A stretch of 64,000 nucleotides of DNA from Allobaculum mucilyticum (GCF_022701195.1 NZ_CP078089.1:248001-312000), one strand, 5' to 3'; counted from the stretch's first letter, positions 44,096-53,659 are shown. Notes: generated by a model not told the origin, from the sequence alone. Made by a program: numbers and translations.

Positions 44096-44437
44096 CGAAA
44101 AAAACGAAAAACACAAAAACAGAAACAACTGTGATCTGACCGGCTGATCCGGCTGGCGTCCAGAAATCCCGGAAAACCGGGATTCTCACCTTCCCTTCCT
44201 GTGACATGCCAGCGGGCTCCGGCAGATTCAAATGAAATGACATACTCAGCAGACCTGATGACAAAGGCTTCCTTCCTGTTCCCGTCTGCTGAGTTTTTTA
44301 TCCGGGAGCGTGGGACAGGATCTCTGTCTGTAAGCATGCAGAACCGGCAGCATTCCCCCTCACTCTGGAACGCTGCCGGTTTGTGGTGTTTGATTTTTAA
44401 AATATGCAGATTCCCTTTTTCGTCTTTGACCCCCCCT
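44096..44437. other. Remnant tail and intergenic DNA
   Basis: Just after the IS, KPEKNEKHKN continues the metallophosphoesterase tail for about 20 codons. A hairpin AATCCCGG-aaaa-CCGGGATT (about 44165-44184) may be its old terminator. The rest has no supported gene. Confidence 0.4.
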
Positions 44438-45016
44438 TTATCTATCGCTTTTTCCTTCCGGTTCTGCATCTCTCTTACGCGAATAGACCAGCTCAGCCAT
44501 CTGACTCAGGCGTCTTTGACTGACTAGTTCCAGCTTCTGCATGGTATACGGACCTTCAAAGAGCCGGATTCCCTGACCAAGAAGAACAGGAATAATTGTC
44601 AGCACATACCGGTCAATCAGATCCTGTCTGATCAGCTGTGCAATCAGATTTGCTCCGCCGCAGATCCAGATGTCTTTTCCCTCTTTCTCTCTGAGCGATC
44701 GAATGACGTCTGCCGGATCTTCATCGATGAAGTGTACCGGCAGCTCCGTTTTACAGGAGCGGTGCGTAAATACATAGCTTTCAAAATCACCGTATACCCA
44801 CTCATCAGGCGAAAGTTCCGTGACAACCTGCTCGTAAGTTTTCCAGCCCATCAGAACTGTATCGACTGTCTTTGAAAGCTCTGAATAGCTGTCACTTTCC
44901 TCTTCCTGATCCGGGCTGGTTTCATCGGCTCCAATCTGCAGCCAGTCGACTCCGCCATTTACATCCGCAATATAGCCATCCAGGCTCATGGCGATGTGCA
45001 GCACGACATTTCTCAT
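44438..45016 (-). CDS. RibD C-terminal / dihydrofolate reductase-like protein
   Basis: A 192-residue protein of the RibD_C/YyaP type. It begins MRNVVLHIAMSLDGYIADVNGGVDWL and has VDTVLMGWKTYEQV, DIWICGGANLIAQLI and a C-terminal LTIIPVLLGQGIRLF, the NADPH-binding features of the DHFR fold. Stand-alone members are reductases of unknown substrate. The ATG follows AGAAGGAG. It is an intact chromosomal-type gene lying between two mobile elements. Confidence 0.9.
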   Translation of the reverse strand: MRNVVLHIAMSLDGYIADVNGGVDWLQIGADETSPDQEEESDSYSELSKTVDTVLMGWKTYEQVVTELSPDEWVYGDFESYVFTHRSCKTELPVHFIDEDPADVIRSLREKEGKDIWICGGANLIAQLIRQDLIDRYVLTIIPVLLGQGIRLFEGPYTMQKLELVSQRRLSQMAELVYSRKRDAEPEGKSDR

Positions 45017-45182
45017 ATGGATCTCCTTCTTCTCTCTTTCTGTAAGCCGGACTATGGACCTGTTGTTCTGACCCTGGCAAAAGCGACAATCTAAAATTTC
45101 TTGAGGTGGGCACAGGCCTATAAAGTTTTCTGAGGTGCGAACCTCAAGAGACTAAGGCGACCTTTAAAGCTTCGTGAGGCTG

Positions 45183-45258
45183 GGGGGGGAGGTGTCAGCT
45201 GAAGGGGGCATTAGACATAGCTCGGACCATGCCCCCTGGAAGCTGACACCTCCCCCCC
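45183..45258. repeat. Long 76-base palindrome
   Basis: Perfect outer arms of 18 bp (GGGGGGGAGGTGTCAGCT / AGCTGACACCTCCCCCCC) and an inner pair GGGGGCA / TGCCCCC, with a 19-base loop. It lies upstream of the ISL3 accessory ORF, with no T tract, so it is not a normal terminator. Confidence 0.85.
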
Positions 45259-45418
45259 TATCCATTTTCTTGAGGTTTTCGCCTCTCTGAGACTTATGGG
45301 TATTGAAAGAGCTTTCCGCACGAAATACAGTTAGGAGTAACAAAGCGTAAAAAAAGGACGAAACCCCATTTGAAGTTGGCCACTCAAAAGGTTTCGTCCT
45401 GCCCAGAAAGGCATCTAT

Positions 45419-45970
45419 ATGATAACAATAGGGCAGGCCCTTAACAACGATCTCCTTAAGAATACAGATTTGGATTCGACTGCTATCCAATATCACCTTC
45501 AGTCTGAATACAACCAGGACTACGATCATTTTATGGCTGGTCATCCTGTCTGCCCTGATTGCGGACATCGACTGTACCGCCATGACACATGCAACAAAAG
45601 TGTTAAGATCCAATCGGCGCAAACCGTAGTAAGCCTCACTATCCACCGAGTCCATTGCCCTCATTGCGGCAGAACCCATCGTGTTCTGCCGCTTTTCGTC
45701 ATTCCCAGCTTTCAGATCTGCAGCGACACCGCTGCTGAAATCATTCAGCTTCACAACAGTGGAAAGCCAGTTTCCAAGCAGTCCAACGGAGTGGTTGATG
45801 CATCGACGGCCTACCGCTTTCTAAACCAGATGAAGAAGCGCTTTTCTGCCGTTCTTAAACGACTGCGTACTTTCAACGATCTATTCACATGTTCCGCAGT
45901 AAACATCGGTCCTTACCTGATGATTTCTCCTGGATTTCTGCATTTTTCGATTTTTCAACCTATAACGTGA
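45419..45970 (+). CDS. ISL3-associated zinc-finger protein (DUF6431-like)
   Basis: A 183-residue protein. Two CxxC knuckles are visible in VCPDCGHRLYRHDT and VHCPHCGRTHRVLPLFVIP, followed by helices with YRFLNQMKKRFSAVLKRL. Such zinc-finger ORFs accompany ISL3-type transposases and resemble the N-terminal DNA-binding part of the transposase. It starts 52 bases upstream of the transposase gene, after AGAAAGG. It may assist end recognition; the role is inferred. Confidence 0.7.
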   Translation: MITIGQALNNDLLKNTDLDSTAIQYHLQSEYNQDYDHFMAGHPVCPDCGHRLYRHDTCNKSVKIQSAQTVVSLTIHRVHCPHCGRTHRVLPLFVIPSFQICSDTAAEIIQLHNSGKPVSKQSNGVVDASTAYRFLNQMKKRFSAVLKRLRTFNDLFTCSAVNIGPYLMISPGFLHFSIFQPIT

Positions 45971-46021
45971 CGCGTCATTTCTCCTCCTGTGAGAATCTGC
46001 CATCACTAAGGAGGAAGGACT

Positions 46022-47473
46022 ATGCGCAAGAAGGCAGAAACCCGTAATGTACCGATAACTTCTCTCGAAAATTCCGTTCTTGAGCTCTATGGACTAGATC
46101 AGAACGCCGTCGAGAGTCTTTCGTCTACCAATCTGGGTGATTTAGTCATTATCAACGTCACTTTAAAACCGGATTATCCACCCTGTCCAAGATGCGGACA
46201 TGAGCATCCGAATGTCTGTAACTACGTGGACAAAACAATAACTCATTCAATTCTTCATAACTGCCGCTGTCAGATTAACTATCATGCCCGCCGCTATAAA
46301 TGTCCGGTATGTAATCGTACCTGGTATGAATTTAATCCCTTCGTTTTCAAGAAGCAGAGGATCTCGGTCTCTACTGTCGTATGCGTCCTCGAGGAAATGA
46401 GAGACCCAGCCGTAACATTTACATCAGTTGCCAAGCGCTATAATCTCTCGCCTACGACTGTTCAGCACATCTTCGACGATCATGTCCAGATCCCCAAAGC
46501 GACGACGCTTCCCCGCGTGCTGCAGCTTGACGAGACTTATTCCTTTAAGTCGGGAACCTCAGTCTATGTATGCATGCTTCTGGACTACGACACACAGACC
46601 GCTGTTGATCTGCTTCCCAGCCGGAAAAAGCAGGATCTTATCGACTTCTTCAGCAGTTTCCCGCTGGAAGAGAGACAAAAAGTTCGGTTTATTGCAGCGG
46701 ATATGTACGAGACTTACAGGGTTGTCTGTAAAAAGTTCTTTCCAGACGCGATCTATGCCTGTGACAGGTTCCATGTGATGCAGGAATTCAACAGGCGACT
46801 GACTGAGGTCCGCATCCGGACGATGAAAGGCACCCTGAAAGGGTCCGATGAATATTACCTTCTGAAACACCAGAATCACCTTCTCGGAATTAAGCCCAAT
46901 GCAAAAAAGAAGATTAAAAATCCAGATCCATATTCGAAGAAGAAGAAAGATATTTGGGTAGACGTATTTGATCCGAACGGTGAACGCACCTACAATGCCC
47001 ACTTCAAGACGTGGTTAAACGAGTATGAGCTCCGTGAGCTTCTGCTGAGTATCAGCGATGATCTTACGGAAGCCTATGAAATGCGAAATACCCTGAGCGA
47101 GTTCTTTAGAAATGGAACAAAGGTGGATGCCGCCGATCGGCTGCAGGTCATTCTCGCAGATCTTAACCGGTCCCAGGTTAAGGAACTTAACGCATTCGGA
47201 CAGACTGTAGTCAACTGGTTCAGGGAGATCGTTAATTCTTTCGAGATCGTCAAGACGGAGTACGTCGTTGACAAGAAGAACGGAAAAGCTCGAAGGAAGG
47301 ATCACCGGCTGACTTCTTCTATGATCGAAAATCGAAACAAACTCGTGAAACAGATCAAGAACAACGCGAATGGATACACGAACTGGAAGCGATTCAGAAA
47401 TCGCGTCCTGTACGTATTGAATCGGCCAGCCTTTAGATTGGAGCCGTTCGAGAAAGAAGACAAGGGAACGTAA
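46022..47473 (+). CDS. ISL3-family transposase
   Basis: A 483-residue transposase. The N-terminal zinc-binding domain has CPRCGHEHPNV and YKCPVCNRTW. An HTH follows (VAKRYNLSPTTVQHIFDDH), then the DDE core: VLQLDETYSFKSG (first Asp), RFIAADMYETYRVVCKKFFPDA with YACDRFHVMQEF, and the C-terminal RLTSSMIENRNKLVKQIK glutamate region. The ATG follows AAGGAGGAAGG. It appears intact. Confidence 0.95.
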   Translation: MRKKAETRNVPITSLENSVLELYGLDQNAVESLSSTNLGDLVIINVTLKPDYPPCPRCGHEHPNVCNYVDKTITHSILHNCRCQINYHARRYKCPVCNRTWYEFNPFVFKKQRISVSTVVCVLEEMRDPAVTFTSVAKRYNLSPTTVQHIFDDHVQIPKATTLPRVLQLDETYSFKSGTSVYVCMLLDYDTQTAVDLLPSRKKQDLIDFFSSFPLEERQKVRFIAADMYETYRVVCKKFFPDAIYACDRFHVMQEFNRRLTEVRIRTMKGTLKGSDEYYLLKHQNHLLGIKPNAKKKIKNPDPYSKKKKDIWVDVFDPNGERTYNAHFKTWLNEYELRELLLSISDDLTEAYEMRNTLSEFFRNGTKVDAADRLQVILADLNRSQVKELNAFGQTVVNWFREIVNSFEIVKTEYVVDKKNGKARRKDHRLTSSMIENRNKLVKQIKNNANGYTNWKRFRNRVLYVLNRPAFRLEPFEKEDKGT

Positions 47474-47601
47474 TGACAGTCCAGGTTCCCCTTTAAACAA
47501 AAATGAGGTTTTGAAACCTCAAGCTTTTGAAAAGCTCGTAGGTATCAAAACCTCAACAAAACTTAGAGCGCCGCAAAAGCAGACTAGTCCATGAACGCAA
47601 A

Positions 47602-47641
47602 CAGCCCGTCAGAGAATGAAAACCGTTCTTCTGATGGGCTG
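47602..47641. terminator. Hairpin between ISL3 element and defence genes
   Basis: Arms CAGCCCGTCAGAG (47602-47614) and TTCTGATGGGCTG (47629-47641) with G:T pairs. It probably ends the minus-strand DUF2357 transcript. The T tract is short on the minus side (CTGTTTGC). Confidence 0.55.
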
Positions 47642-47681
47642 TTCTGTTTTGAATTCTGAATATCGACCTGTTTTACGTCGT

Positions 47682-49646
47682 TCAGTTTTCCTGGGTAACT
47701 GAAACCGGCATGCTGACAAGAGCCGGAATCAGACGGAAGACATCCGGCAGCGCTGCCTGTTCATCTTCCTTTGTATGAAGCGGAACCTGTTCATATGTCT
47801 CGCGGGCTTTTTCGATCTGAATCTCAAAGAGCGCGCGCAATACATCGAACTGGTCTTTCTGACGCTGACCGGCGTACTCATAAAAGGAAATGATTTCCGC
47901 CTGCGGAAAGACGCGATGCGGATCATCGACCAGATCGTAAACCGAATGAACCAGATCCAGACGGTCGTTTGGATTTTCGCTCTTGCCGTTGAAGACATAC
48001 AGACCGGTAATCTGATCCTGCGAATTGAGGGGCGTAAGCGAAAACAGATATTTGAAGATCAGCGGGAACATTTTAAAATCCCGTACATTCCGGCTGCTGG
48101 CATACTTGGCATCCGCAAGAATATAGCGGGCACCTTTCCAGCGGTCGGATTCAATCCGGAACACATAGTCCGGCGTATAGTACGTTCCATGCGCCGGTTC
48201 GCCGCTGCCTTTGATTGGCATAGAGAGCGAAGTCGACCGCACCAGACCCGTAACTCTTGTCTGTTCGGAAGACTGATCATAAAGAACCGGCTGATAGAAC
48301 AGCGTGATCTTCAGGTCATCCTTTTCATAGGTGAACAGGTTGTTGATCTCGGTATTGCGGTAGAGCGAATAGCTTTCAAATTCATAGACGACTTTACGCG
48401 AACTTGTCAGTTCAAAGCCCCAGTCCGTAAAGAATGCGCTGAGCTTGGCCAGCACATAGACTTCATACATTTCTGTGATCTGCAGAAACGTCCGGACAAA
48501 GCGGACATCGCGAACCGAAACATCTTTTACCGCAAACCAGCGGTGAATTCCATCGTAGACATGATGGTAGCCAGGCAGCCGCAGAAAGGCCGGTGTGGCT
48601 TTGGGTTCATGACTGAATGGAATCTCAGAAGCCGGAATTGCCGAACAGTAGACCTCGTACAGGTGCTTGTATTCGCTGAGAAGCTCCTGCAGGTCATTGA
48701 CGGTATGATGCAGCGACCGACGGGTGGCCGACATCATAAACGATGCGGAAGAAACCAGACCATCCGACGTTGCGGTTTTGAGCGGCAGCTCAGAAATCAG
48801 CTGTTCAAGTTCGGGAATCATCGACTGAATGTCTTCGCAGACTGATTTAAGAAAGGACAGCGTGACCTGATTTTCATAGACATCCGTCGTCGACGTCGTT
48901 TTTGGAGCCTTTGACAGGTCGGGGATATACGTCTTTGATCCGATCCGGATTCCGTTGGTTCCATTTGATGGCCTCAGCGCTTCTGGATGATTCATCAGAT
49001 AGCGGACAGTCTCAGCCATCGAACCCGGTGCGCTTGAACGGCTTTCGATCGTGCCGCGGCGCGGGTTCTGGCGGATCAGCCTCCATGAACCCTCGAGCAT
49101 TGCGGCCGTTCGCTTAAGGACGCGGATCTTGTCTTCGAGAGAATAGAGACCTGCGCCTTTTCTGGTATAGCGGCCGATATAGTCGGCTCTTGTTCCGTAA
49201 AACAGAAGCTGGTTGAACTGGGCGATATATTCGCCCATGGCATTGACGGAAAAGTATTCATCGCTGCTCGCGACAACGACCTGCATGTAGTCCGAATGCA
49301 GATGATGCATGCCGTCTTCATCGCGGAAGCGAAGGGTGATCCGGGCAAGCCCGAACGTGTCCGCAAAGACATTTTTCGGAAGGCTGCGCGAATCAAAATA
49401 GAGGTGGCCGGAATTGGCATGGAAGACGCTCTCTACCGGGTAGTGGTTAATCTGCGCTTCCATGTAGCGGATGTCGTTCGTTCTCGGAGAGACGATCTGT
49501 GCGTAGTAGCGCCCGCCCGCAAAGATCCGGACTTTCGGCGCTTCAAGAAGATACGACAGCGGCTGCTCTTCACCGGCCGGATGAAGAGCAAGATCAAACC
49601 GCTCCTGGCGGTCGTCGTCAAACAGACGAAGACTGTATTCGCGCAT
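47682..49646 (-). CDS. DUF2357 PD-(D/E)XK nuclease, McrC-like partner
   Basis: A 654-residue protein. The first 350 residues form a beta-rich and helical region of the DUF2357 type. Around residue 390 comes ITEMYEVYVLAKLSAFF, then the nuclease core TPDYVFRIES (Asp493) and RYILADAKYASS (Asp512, Lys514), a PD-(D/E)XK arrangement. A further helix follows (MFPLIFKYLFSL). Such proteins pair with McrB-like AAA+ motors in type IV-like restriction or CoCoNuT-type defence. The ATG overlaps the stop of the AAA+ gene (TGATG), so the two are translationally coupled. No methyltransferase is nearby. Confidence 0.85.
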   Translation of the reverse strand: MREYSLRLFDDDRQERFDLALHPAGEEQPLSYLLEAPKVRIFAGGRYYAQIVSPRTNDIRYMEAQINHYPVESVFHANSGHLYFDSRSLPKNVFADTFGLARITLRFRDEDGMHHLHSDYMQVVVASSDEYFSVNAMGEYIAQFNQLLFYGTRADYIGRYTRKGAGLYSLEDKIRVLKRTAAMLEGSWRLIRQNPRRGTIESRSSAPGSMAETVRYLMNHPEALRPSNGTNGIRIGSKTYIPDLSKAPKTTSTTDVYENQVTLSFLKSVCEDIQSMIPELEQLISELPLKTATSDGLVSSASFMMSATRRSLHHTVNDLQELLSEYKHLYEVYCSAIPASEIPFSHEPKATPAFLRLPGYHHVYDGIHRWFAVKDVSVRDVRFVRTFLQITEMYEVYVLAKLSAFFTDWGFELTSSRKVVYEFESYSLYRNTEINNLFTYEKDDLKITLFYQPVLYDQSSEQTRVTGLVRSTSLSMPIKGSGEPAHGTYYTPDYVFRIESDRWKGARYILADAKYASSRNVRDFKMFPLIFKYLFSLTPLNSQDQITGLYVFNGKSENPNDRLDLVHSVYDLVDDPHRVFPQAEIISFYEYAGQRQKDQFDVLRALFEIQIEKARETYEQVPLHTKEDEQAALPDVFRLIPALVSMPVSVTQEN

Positions 49647-52255
49647 CAGCTGAAGAACTGATAGAACTGCATGGAATCGTCTCCCCGTTCCATGATCTCT
49701 TTAAGCTTTGCAGCTGACTGCCGCAGACCGGACTCTTCCAGAAGACGGAGCATTTTTTCAAGGATTGAGCGGAAGCGTTCCGAACTTCCGGCAAGTCTGG
49801 GAAGCATTCTCTGCAGGATGGCATAATCCAGCGCGATGAATCCCTCATCATAGGCAGGATCTTCGCTGTCTGCTTCAAACCAGCGCATTGCGGTTAAGAC
49901 ATAGCAGCGGATTGCGCCTTCTGAACGGATCGAAAGCGGCAGACCGGCTTCTTCAAACAGAGAGCGGATGCTCAGGAAGCATTCTTCAAGACGGCCCGGC
50001 AGATCAACCCCGCTCTGTGCAGGCGAGAAGACGGATTCAATCTGCGCTTCGCTGACCATGAGCGGTTCAAAAGGTTCCTGATCAAAGAGCGATGCACCGG
50101 AAAGAGAGAGCTTTTTCTCCGGCAGCGAAATGACCCAGGCACGGTCGAGAAGTCTTGCGGTCAGCGGTTCGGTCGTATGGTCCGACTGAATGCTTGCCGC
50201 AAAGTGGAGAGAGCGCGGAACCTGCATCGTGTAGTTTTCGCCAAGAGCGAGCGTTCCTCGAACATCGGCGTCTTCTTCCATCGTCATAAAATCCGCCCAG
50301 TAATATTCCATGCTTGAGAGGTTGGCATCGTCGAGCAGGACAAGAGCAGGCAGATCATTCTGACTGCCCGGCATGCGTGATTCCTGATCGAGCAGAGCCA
50401 GAAGGTCAAACAGTCTGGCATCGGCTTTATCAAACTGACGGGTCAGCGAGTTATAGAATCCGATCAGATCCCGGCGGCTGGTCCATCCGCGTTCGACTGA
50501 TACAGGAACGTAGCGCGAGCAGCTTGGAAAGTCCGGATTGACCGCTTCAAGTTTTGCGGGTTCATCCAGAGCCAGGACTTCTGCTGCAATGCGGCAGATC
50601 GAGGTTTTTCCGGATCCTGGAGGGCCGGAAAGAATCGTCAGGAAGCCGCCGAACATGCAGATAAGAATATTAAGAATCTCATTGCGTGAATATTCGGGAC
50701 GGCGCAGCTTCATTGCATGAACGAGCGTTTCGACAAGCTGTTCATCCGAGAGATGCGTACGCGGCATGTTGCGGATCGCTTTGACGGCATGCTGGTAGAG
50801 TTCCGTACGTCTGGTGTTTTCCAGTCTTGCGGTATGTTCCAGAAAGCGTTCGGAAATCATGTTGTCGAACGAAATTTCAAAGGAACGTCTGGATGATTCT
50901 TCAAGGATGTCATCCAGTTTCTTTTCGAGTCCGTTCATCTGCTCATCGAGTTGTTCAATCCGCTTGTTCTTGCGGGTAATTTCTTCATCCAGCCAGTTCG
51001 AACGGTTTTCCATTTCAAGAATGGTCGTACCGAGATGCACTTTCCGGTTGGCATCATCCAGTTCCGCTCTGGCTTTTTCTTTCATTTTTTCAAGCTGTTC
51101 GAGGTGTTCACGGTACATCTCGAGCTGTTTTTCCGGATTGATTGTCTCCAGTTCGAGCAGCGCTTCATTCAGACGGTCTTTCTGACTCTGCAGACCGTCG
51201 ATTTCAGTCTGCATTCTGGATTTAATGTTCTGAAAGTCTTCATACCGACCGAGCTGACTGACAAAATCGCTGTTTCCGGCAAGCCGGCTCATCAGATTTT
51301 TAAACGCCGGATCGTCCGCATACAGCCGGACAAGTTCCGGAGCAAGTGCGGCGACGGAATCAAGCGTTGAGGAAAAGCGGAGTTCGCTTGAGAACATCGC
51401 TTTCAGACGGCGGATGCGCTGGGCAGCGATTTCTTCGCTGGCATTGCGGGAGCTGAGCAAACTTTTCTGGTAGACATCGAGCATGTGTTCAATATTCGGT
51501 GCATCGAGATGAAACTGTCTGGTCAGTTTCTTGCTCAGAGACTGACGGAAGTTTTCAAGAAGATCTTCGTCGCTGATCTGGTCGAGAGCGTAGAGGGAAA
51601 TCCCTTCGCCTTCAATCGGGATGTAGCGGCGGGTGACATCTTCCATCACCAGATCAAATGCGTATCTCGCAAAGCCGCCTGCATAGGTATATCCCGTGAT
51701 GAGCGAAACCCGCTGCTCAAGGGAGGTACGGATATAGAACGTCTCTCTGTCTTCGTCATAGCGGACACGGTACGGACCGACAAGCGTATCGGGCGTATCG
51801 CCTGGAAGCATGACCATCATGCCTTCATTGATATTTGGCGAATAGAGGTCTACGGTCGAGGACTCTTTCCAGCTGCCCAGAACATCTTTTCTGTCCAGGA
51901 CGCAATAGTAGCCCAGATCGTCCATGTGTCGAATGCTCTGTCCATACAGGCGGGAAACATCCAGTTTCCATGCGGTCGGATAGCGGCCGCCGTCTCCTTT
52001 CATATTTTCGGTTAAATCAGAAAATGAGAAATCAAGAATGACATCGTCTCCATCCTGAAATCTGTCTTCAAGGCGGAGAGATGGCGAGGTTGAAACAAGA
52101 TTAATGTTGTAATACTGCGACTCTGGCAGAAGTTCGCGAATATCACTGTCCGTTAAATACGTAAATTTTCCATCCTGATACCGGTATCCCGGATAAAAAT
52201 TAACAAAGAATCCATTTTTACTGCTGATCTGAATTTCTCCAACATAGCTTGGCAT
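49646..52255 (-). CDS. McrB-like AAA+ protein with long coiled coil
   Basis: An 869-residue protein from ATG 52255, preceded by AAGAAAGG. The N-terminal 240 residues are a beta-rich, unrecognised domain. Residues about 340-460 form a heptad-rich coiled coil (KQLEMYREHLEQLEKMKEK, KRIEQLDEQMNGLEKKLDD). Walker A is LSGPPGSGKTSICR (about 544-552), Walker B ALVLLDDANLSSMEYYW (about 636-650), and the McrB NTADRS position reads ASIQSDHTTEPLTARLLDRA. It should power the downstream DUF2357 nuclease. The coiled coil plus McrB/McrC layout matches the coiled-coil nuclease tandem idea, where RNA or modified DNA is sensed; the trigger here is unknown. Confidence 0.85.
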   Translation of the reverse strand: MPSYVGEIQISSKNGFFVNFYPGYRYQDGKFTYLTDSDIRELLPESQYYNINLVSTSPSLRLEDRFQDGDDVILDFSFSDLTENMKGDGGRYPTAWKLDVSRLYGQSIRHMDDLGYYCVLDRKDVLGSWKESSTVDLYSPNINEGMMVMLPGDTPDTLVGPYRVRYDEDRETFYIRTSLEQRVSLITGYTYAGGFARYAFDLVMEDVTRRYIPIEGEGISLYALDQISDEDLLENFRQSLSKKLTRQFHLDAPNIEHMLDVYQKSLLSSRNASEEIAAQRIRRLKAMFSSELRFSSTLDSVAALAPELVRLYADDPAFKNLMSRLAGNSDFVSQLGRYEDFQNIKSRMQTEIDGLQSQKDRLNEALLELETINPEKQLEMYREHLEQLEKMKEKARAELDDANRKVHLGTTILEMENRSNWLDEEITRKNKRIEQLDEQMNGLEKKLDDILEESSRRSFEISFDNMISERFLEHTARLENTRRTELYQHAVKAIRNMPRTHLSDEQLVETLVHAMKLRRPEYSRNEILNILICMFGGFLTILSGPPGSGKTSICRIAAEVLALDEPAKLEAVNPDFPSCSRYVPVSVERGWTSRRDLIGFYNSLTRQFDKADARLFDLLALLDQESRMPGSQNDLPALVLLDDANLSSMEYYWADFMTMEEDADVRGTLALGENYTMQVPRSLHFAASIQSDHTTEPLTARLLDRAWVISLPEKKLSLSGASLFDQEPFEPLMVSEAQIESVFSPAQSGVDLPGRLEECFLSIRSLFEEAGLPLSIRSEGAIRCYVLTAMRWFEADSEDPAYDEGFIALDYAILQRMLPRLAGSSERFRSILEKMLRLLEESGLRQSAAKLKEIMERGDDSMQFYQFFS

Positions 52256-52299
52256 TACATATCCTTTCTTATGCCTCAGACTGGCATATACTCGTTTCA

Positions 52300-52305
52300 A
52301 TTATA
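52300..52305 (-). promoter_or_regulatory. Likely -10 element of the defence operon
   Basis: Minus-strand TATAAT, 45 bases before the AAA+ gene start, with TG three bases upstream but only a weak -35. The remaining sequence to 52540 has no gene. Confidence 0.5.
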
Positions 52306-52541
52306 GTCAGATGCACGATTGTGATGGGACAATCCGCTGAAAAATCCGCGTTCTGCAGACTTTCCCCGCTTTGTGCACTCTATGCGGCCCGTAAAAATGC
52401 AGGCGCTTTCAGAATTTTTTACGGTATTTTCTTCAACAAGTGACAGACAGACCTGGCAGAAACGAAAAAGAAGAAAGGAATCTCATCATTAAGATGCCTC
52501 TCTTCATCACTTTGCGTCATCATGTGTCCACCTTGAACAGA

Positions 52542-52578
52542 TAAAAAGCGCCCCGGTCTCTGCAGAAACCGGGACGCT
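52542..52578 (-). terminator. Terminator of the ZIP transporter gene
   Basis: Minus-strand stem AGCGTCCCGGT / ACCGGGGCGCT followed by TTTTTAT, about 100 bases past the ZIP gene stop. Confidence 0.85.
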
Positions 52579-52675
52579 GAATCTCATTTGCCTGATCTGT
52601 GTTTATCTTTGCCTGCTGTGTATATTTATAATTTCTATTTTCTTTTTAACTGGATGGGCTGTCTGATATTTTTTC

Positions 52676-53455
52676 TTATCCAAGCGCAACATCCAGAATC
52701 ATCATCAGCGTAAATCCGGCGGAAAAAGCAAGCGCCGGCAGATTGCTGTGAGAACCGGATGCCATTTCCGGAATCAGCTCTTCAATGACCACATACATCA
52801 TGGCACCAGCTGCAAAGCCAAGAAACCAGGGGAGTGCTGGAGCGACGACGGCGGAAAAGAGCAGCGTAATCCAGGTCGCAATCGGTTCAACGGCGCCGGA
52901 GAGCGCACCAAACAGGAACGCTTTGCCTTTGGATGCACCGCCTGCATGCAAAGGCAAAGAGATAATGGCGCCTTCCGGTGCGTTCTGAATGGCAATACCG
53001 ATCGCCAGTGCAAGAACTGAAGCCTGAGAGATGGAATGGGTACTGAGCAGTCCGGCAAGCGTTGCACCAACCGCCATTCCCTCAGGAACATTGTGGAGCG
53101 TAACGGCAAGCATGAGCATGGTCCGTTTTTTAAGCGATGTTTTCGGTCCTTCCTGCTCCATAGTCTCCGGATGAATGTGCGGGATTACCCGGTCCATCAG
53201 AAGCAGAAACAGAACGCCGATCCAGAATCCTCCGGCAGCCGGCAGCCAGGAAAGGCCGCCAAGATTTTCTGACTGTTCCATGGCAGGGATGAGAAGCGAC
53301 CAGACTGAAGCGGCAGACATGACGCCGGCCGCAAATCCGGACATGCTGCGCTGGGCAGCAGATGGGAGCTCATTTTTTAAAAAGAATACCGAGGCGCTGC
53401 CGATGAGCGTGCCGGCTAAAGGAATAAGCGAAGCGATCAGAATGATCTCGTTCAT
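52676..53455 (-). CDS. ZIP family divalent metal transporter
   Basis: A 259-residue membrane protein from ATG 53455 (MNEIILIASLIPLAG), with AGGAGA before it. About eight helices are visible. The metal-binding signature is LAVTLHNVPEGMAVGATLAG in helix 4 and IGIAIQNAPEGAIISLPLHAGG in helix 5 (HNxPEG and QNxPEG). A short His-containing loop (HIHPETMEQEG) lies between helices 3 and 4. It probably takes up zinc, iron or manganese. It resembles the ZupT/GufA group. Monocistronic. Confidence 0.92.
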   Translation of the reverse strand: MNEIILIASLIPLAGTLIGSASVFFLKNELPSAAQRSMSGFAAGVMSAASVWSLLIPAMEQSENLGGLSWLPAAGGFWIGVLFLLLMDRVIPHIHPETMEQEGPKTSLKKRTMLMLAVTLHNVPEGMAVGATLAGLLSTHSISQASVLALAIGIAIQNAPEGAIISLPLHAGGASKGKAFLFGALSGAVEPIATWITLLFSAVVAPALPWFLGFAAGAMMYVVIEELIPEMASGSHSNLPALAFSAGFTLMMILDVALG

Positions 53456-53574
53456 GCAGATCTCCTCCTGTCTGCAGATATCATAAAGGATCTTCCTGAT
53501 GCAGACGGGATACAAAGATTGAGATTCCGGCAAACGCTTTCCATACAGTTAGATCAAGCTAATTTTTTGGTGTC

Positions 53575-53610
53575 AAAAAACGTGCAGAGATGCCTGAGGC
53601 TCCCTGCACG
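53575..53610 (-). terminator. Terminator of guaB
   Basis: Stem CGTGCAG / CTGCACG (53581-53587, 53604-53610) followed on the minus strand by six T, 50 bases past the guaB stop. Confidence 0.88.
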
Positions 53611-53659
53611 TGAAATTCAGATTCTGACTGGATGATAATTCTGTTTTGCCTGCTGCAGA

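Larger units (their letters stand above)
45119..47565 (+). mobile_element. ISL3-family element with accessory ORF (ends approximate)
   Basis: Two plus-strand genes (45419-45970, 46022-47473) lie between related, inverted terminal regions: TAAAGTTTTCTGAGG on the left (near 45121) and, reversed, CTAAGTTTTGTTGAGGTTTT on the right (to about 47565). Small GAGGT/ACCTC hairpins repeat at both ends. I found no convincing target duplication, so the exact ends are uncertain. An inner alternative is the TTGAGGTTTT pair at 45270 and 47556. Confidence 0.65.

Noticed and set aside
45164-45754. 196-codon minus-strand frame across the palindrome and the ISL3 accessory gene
   Set aside because: It crosses the long palindrome and overlaps a zinc-finger gene on the other strand; no family resemblance.
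34263-47565. CRISPR array or integrative element at tRNA-Leu
   Set aside because: No regularly spaced repeats, no integrase and no duplicated tRNA end were found; the island is explained by insertion sequences.
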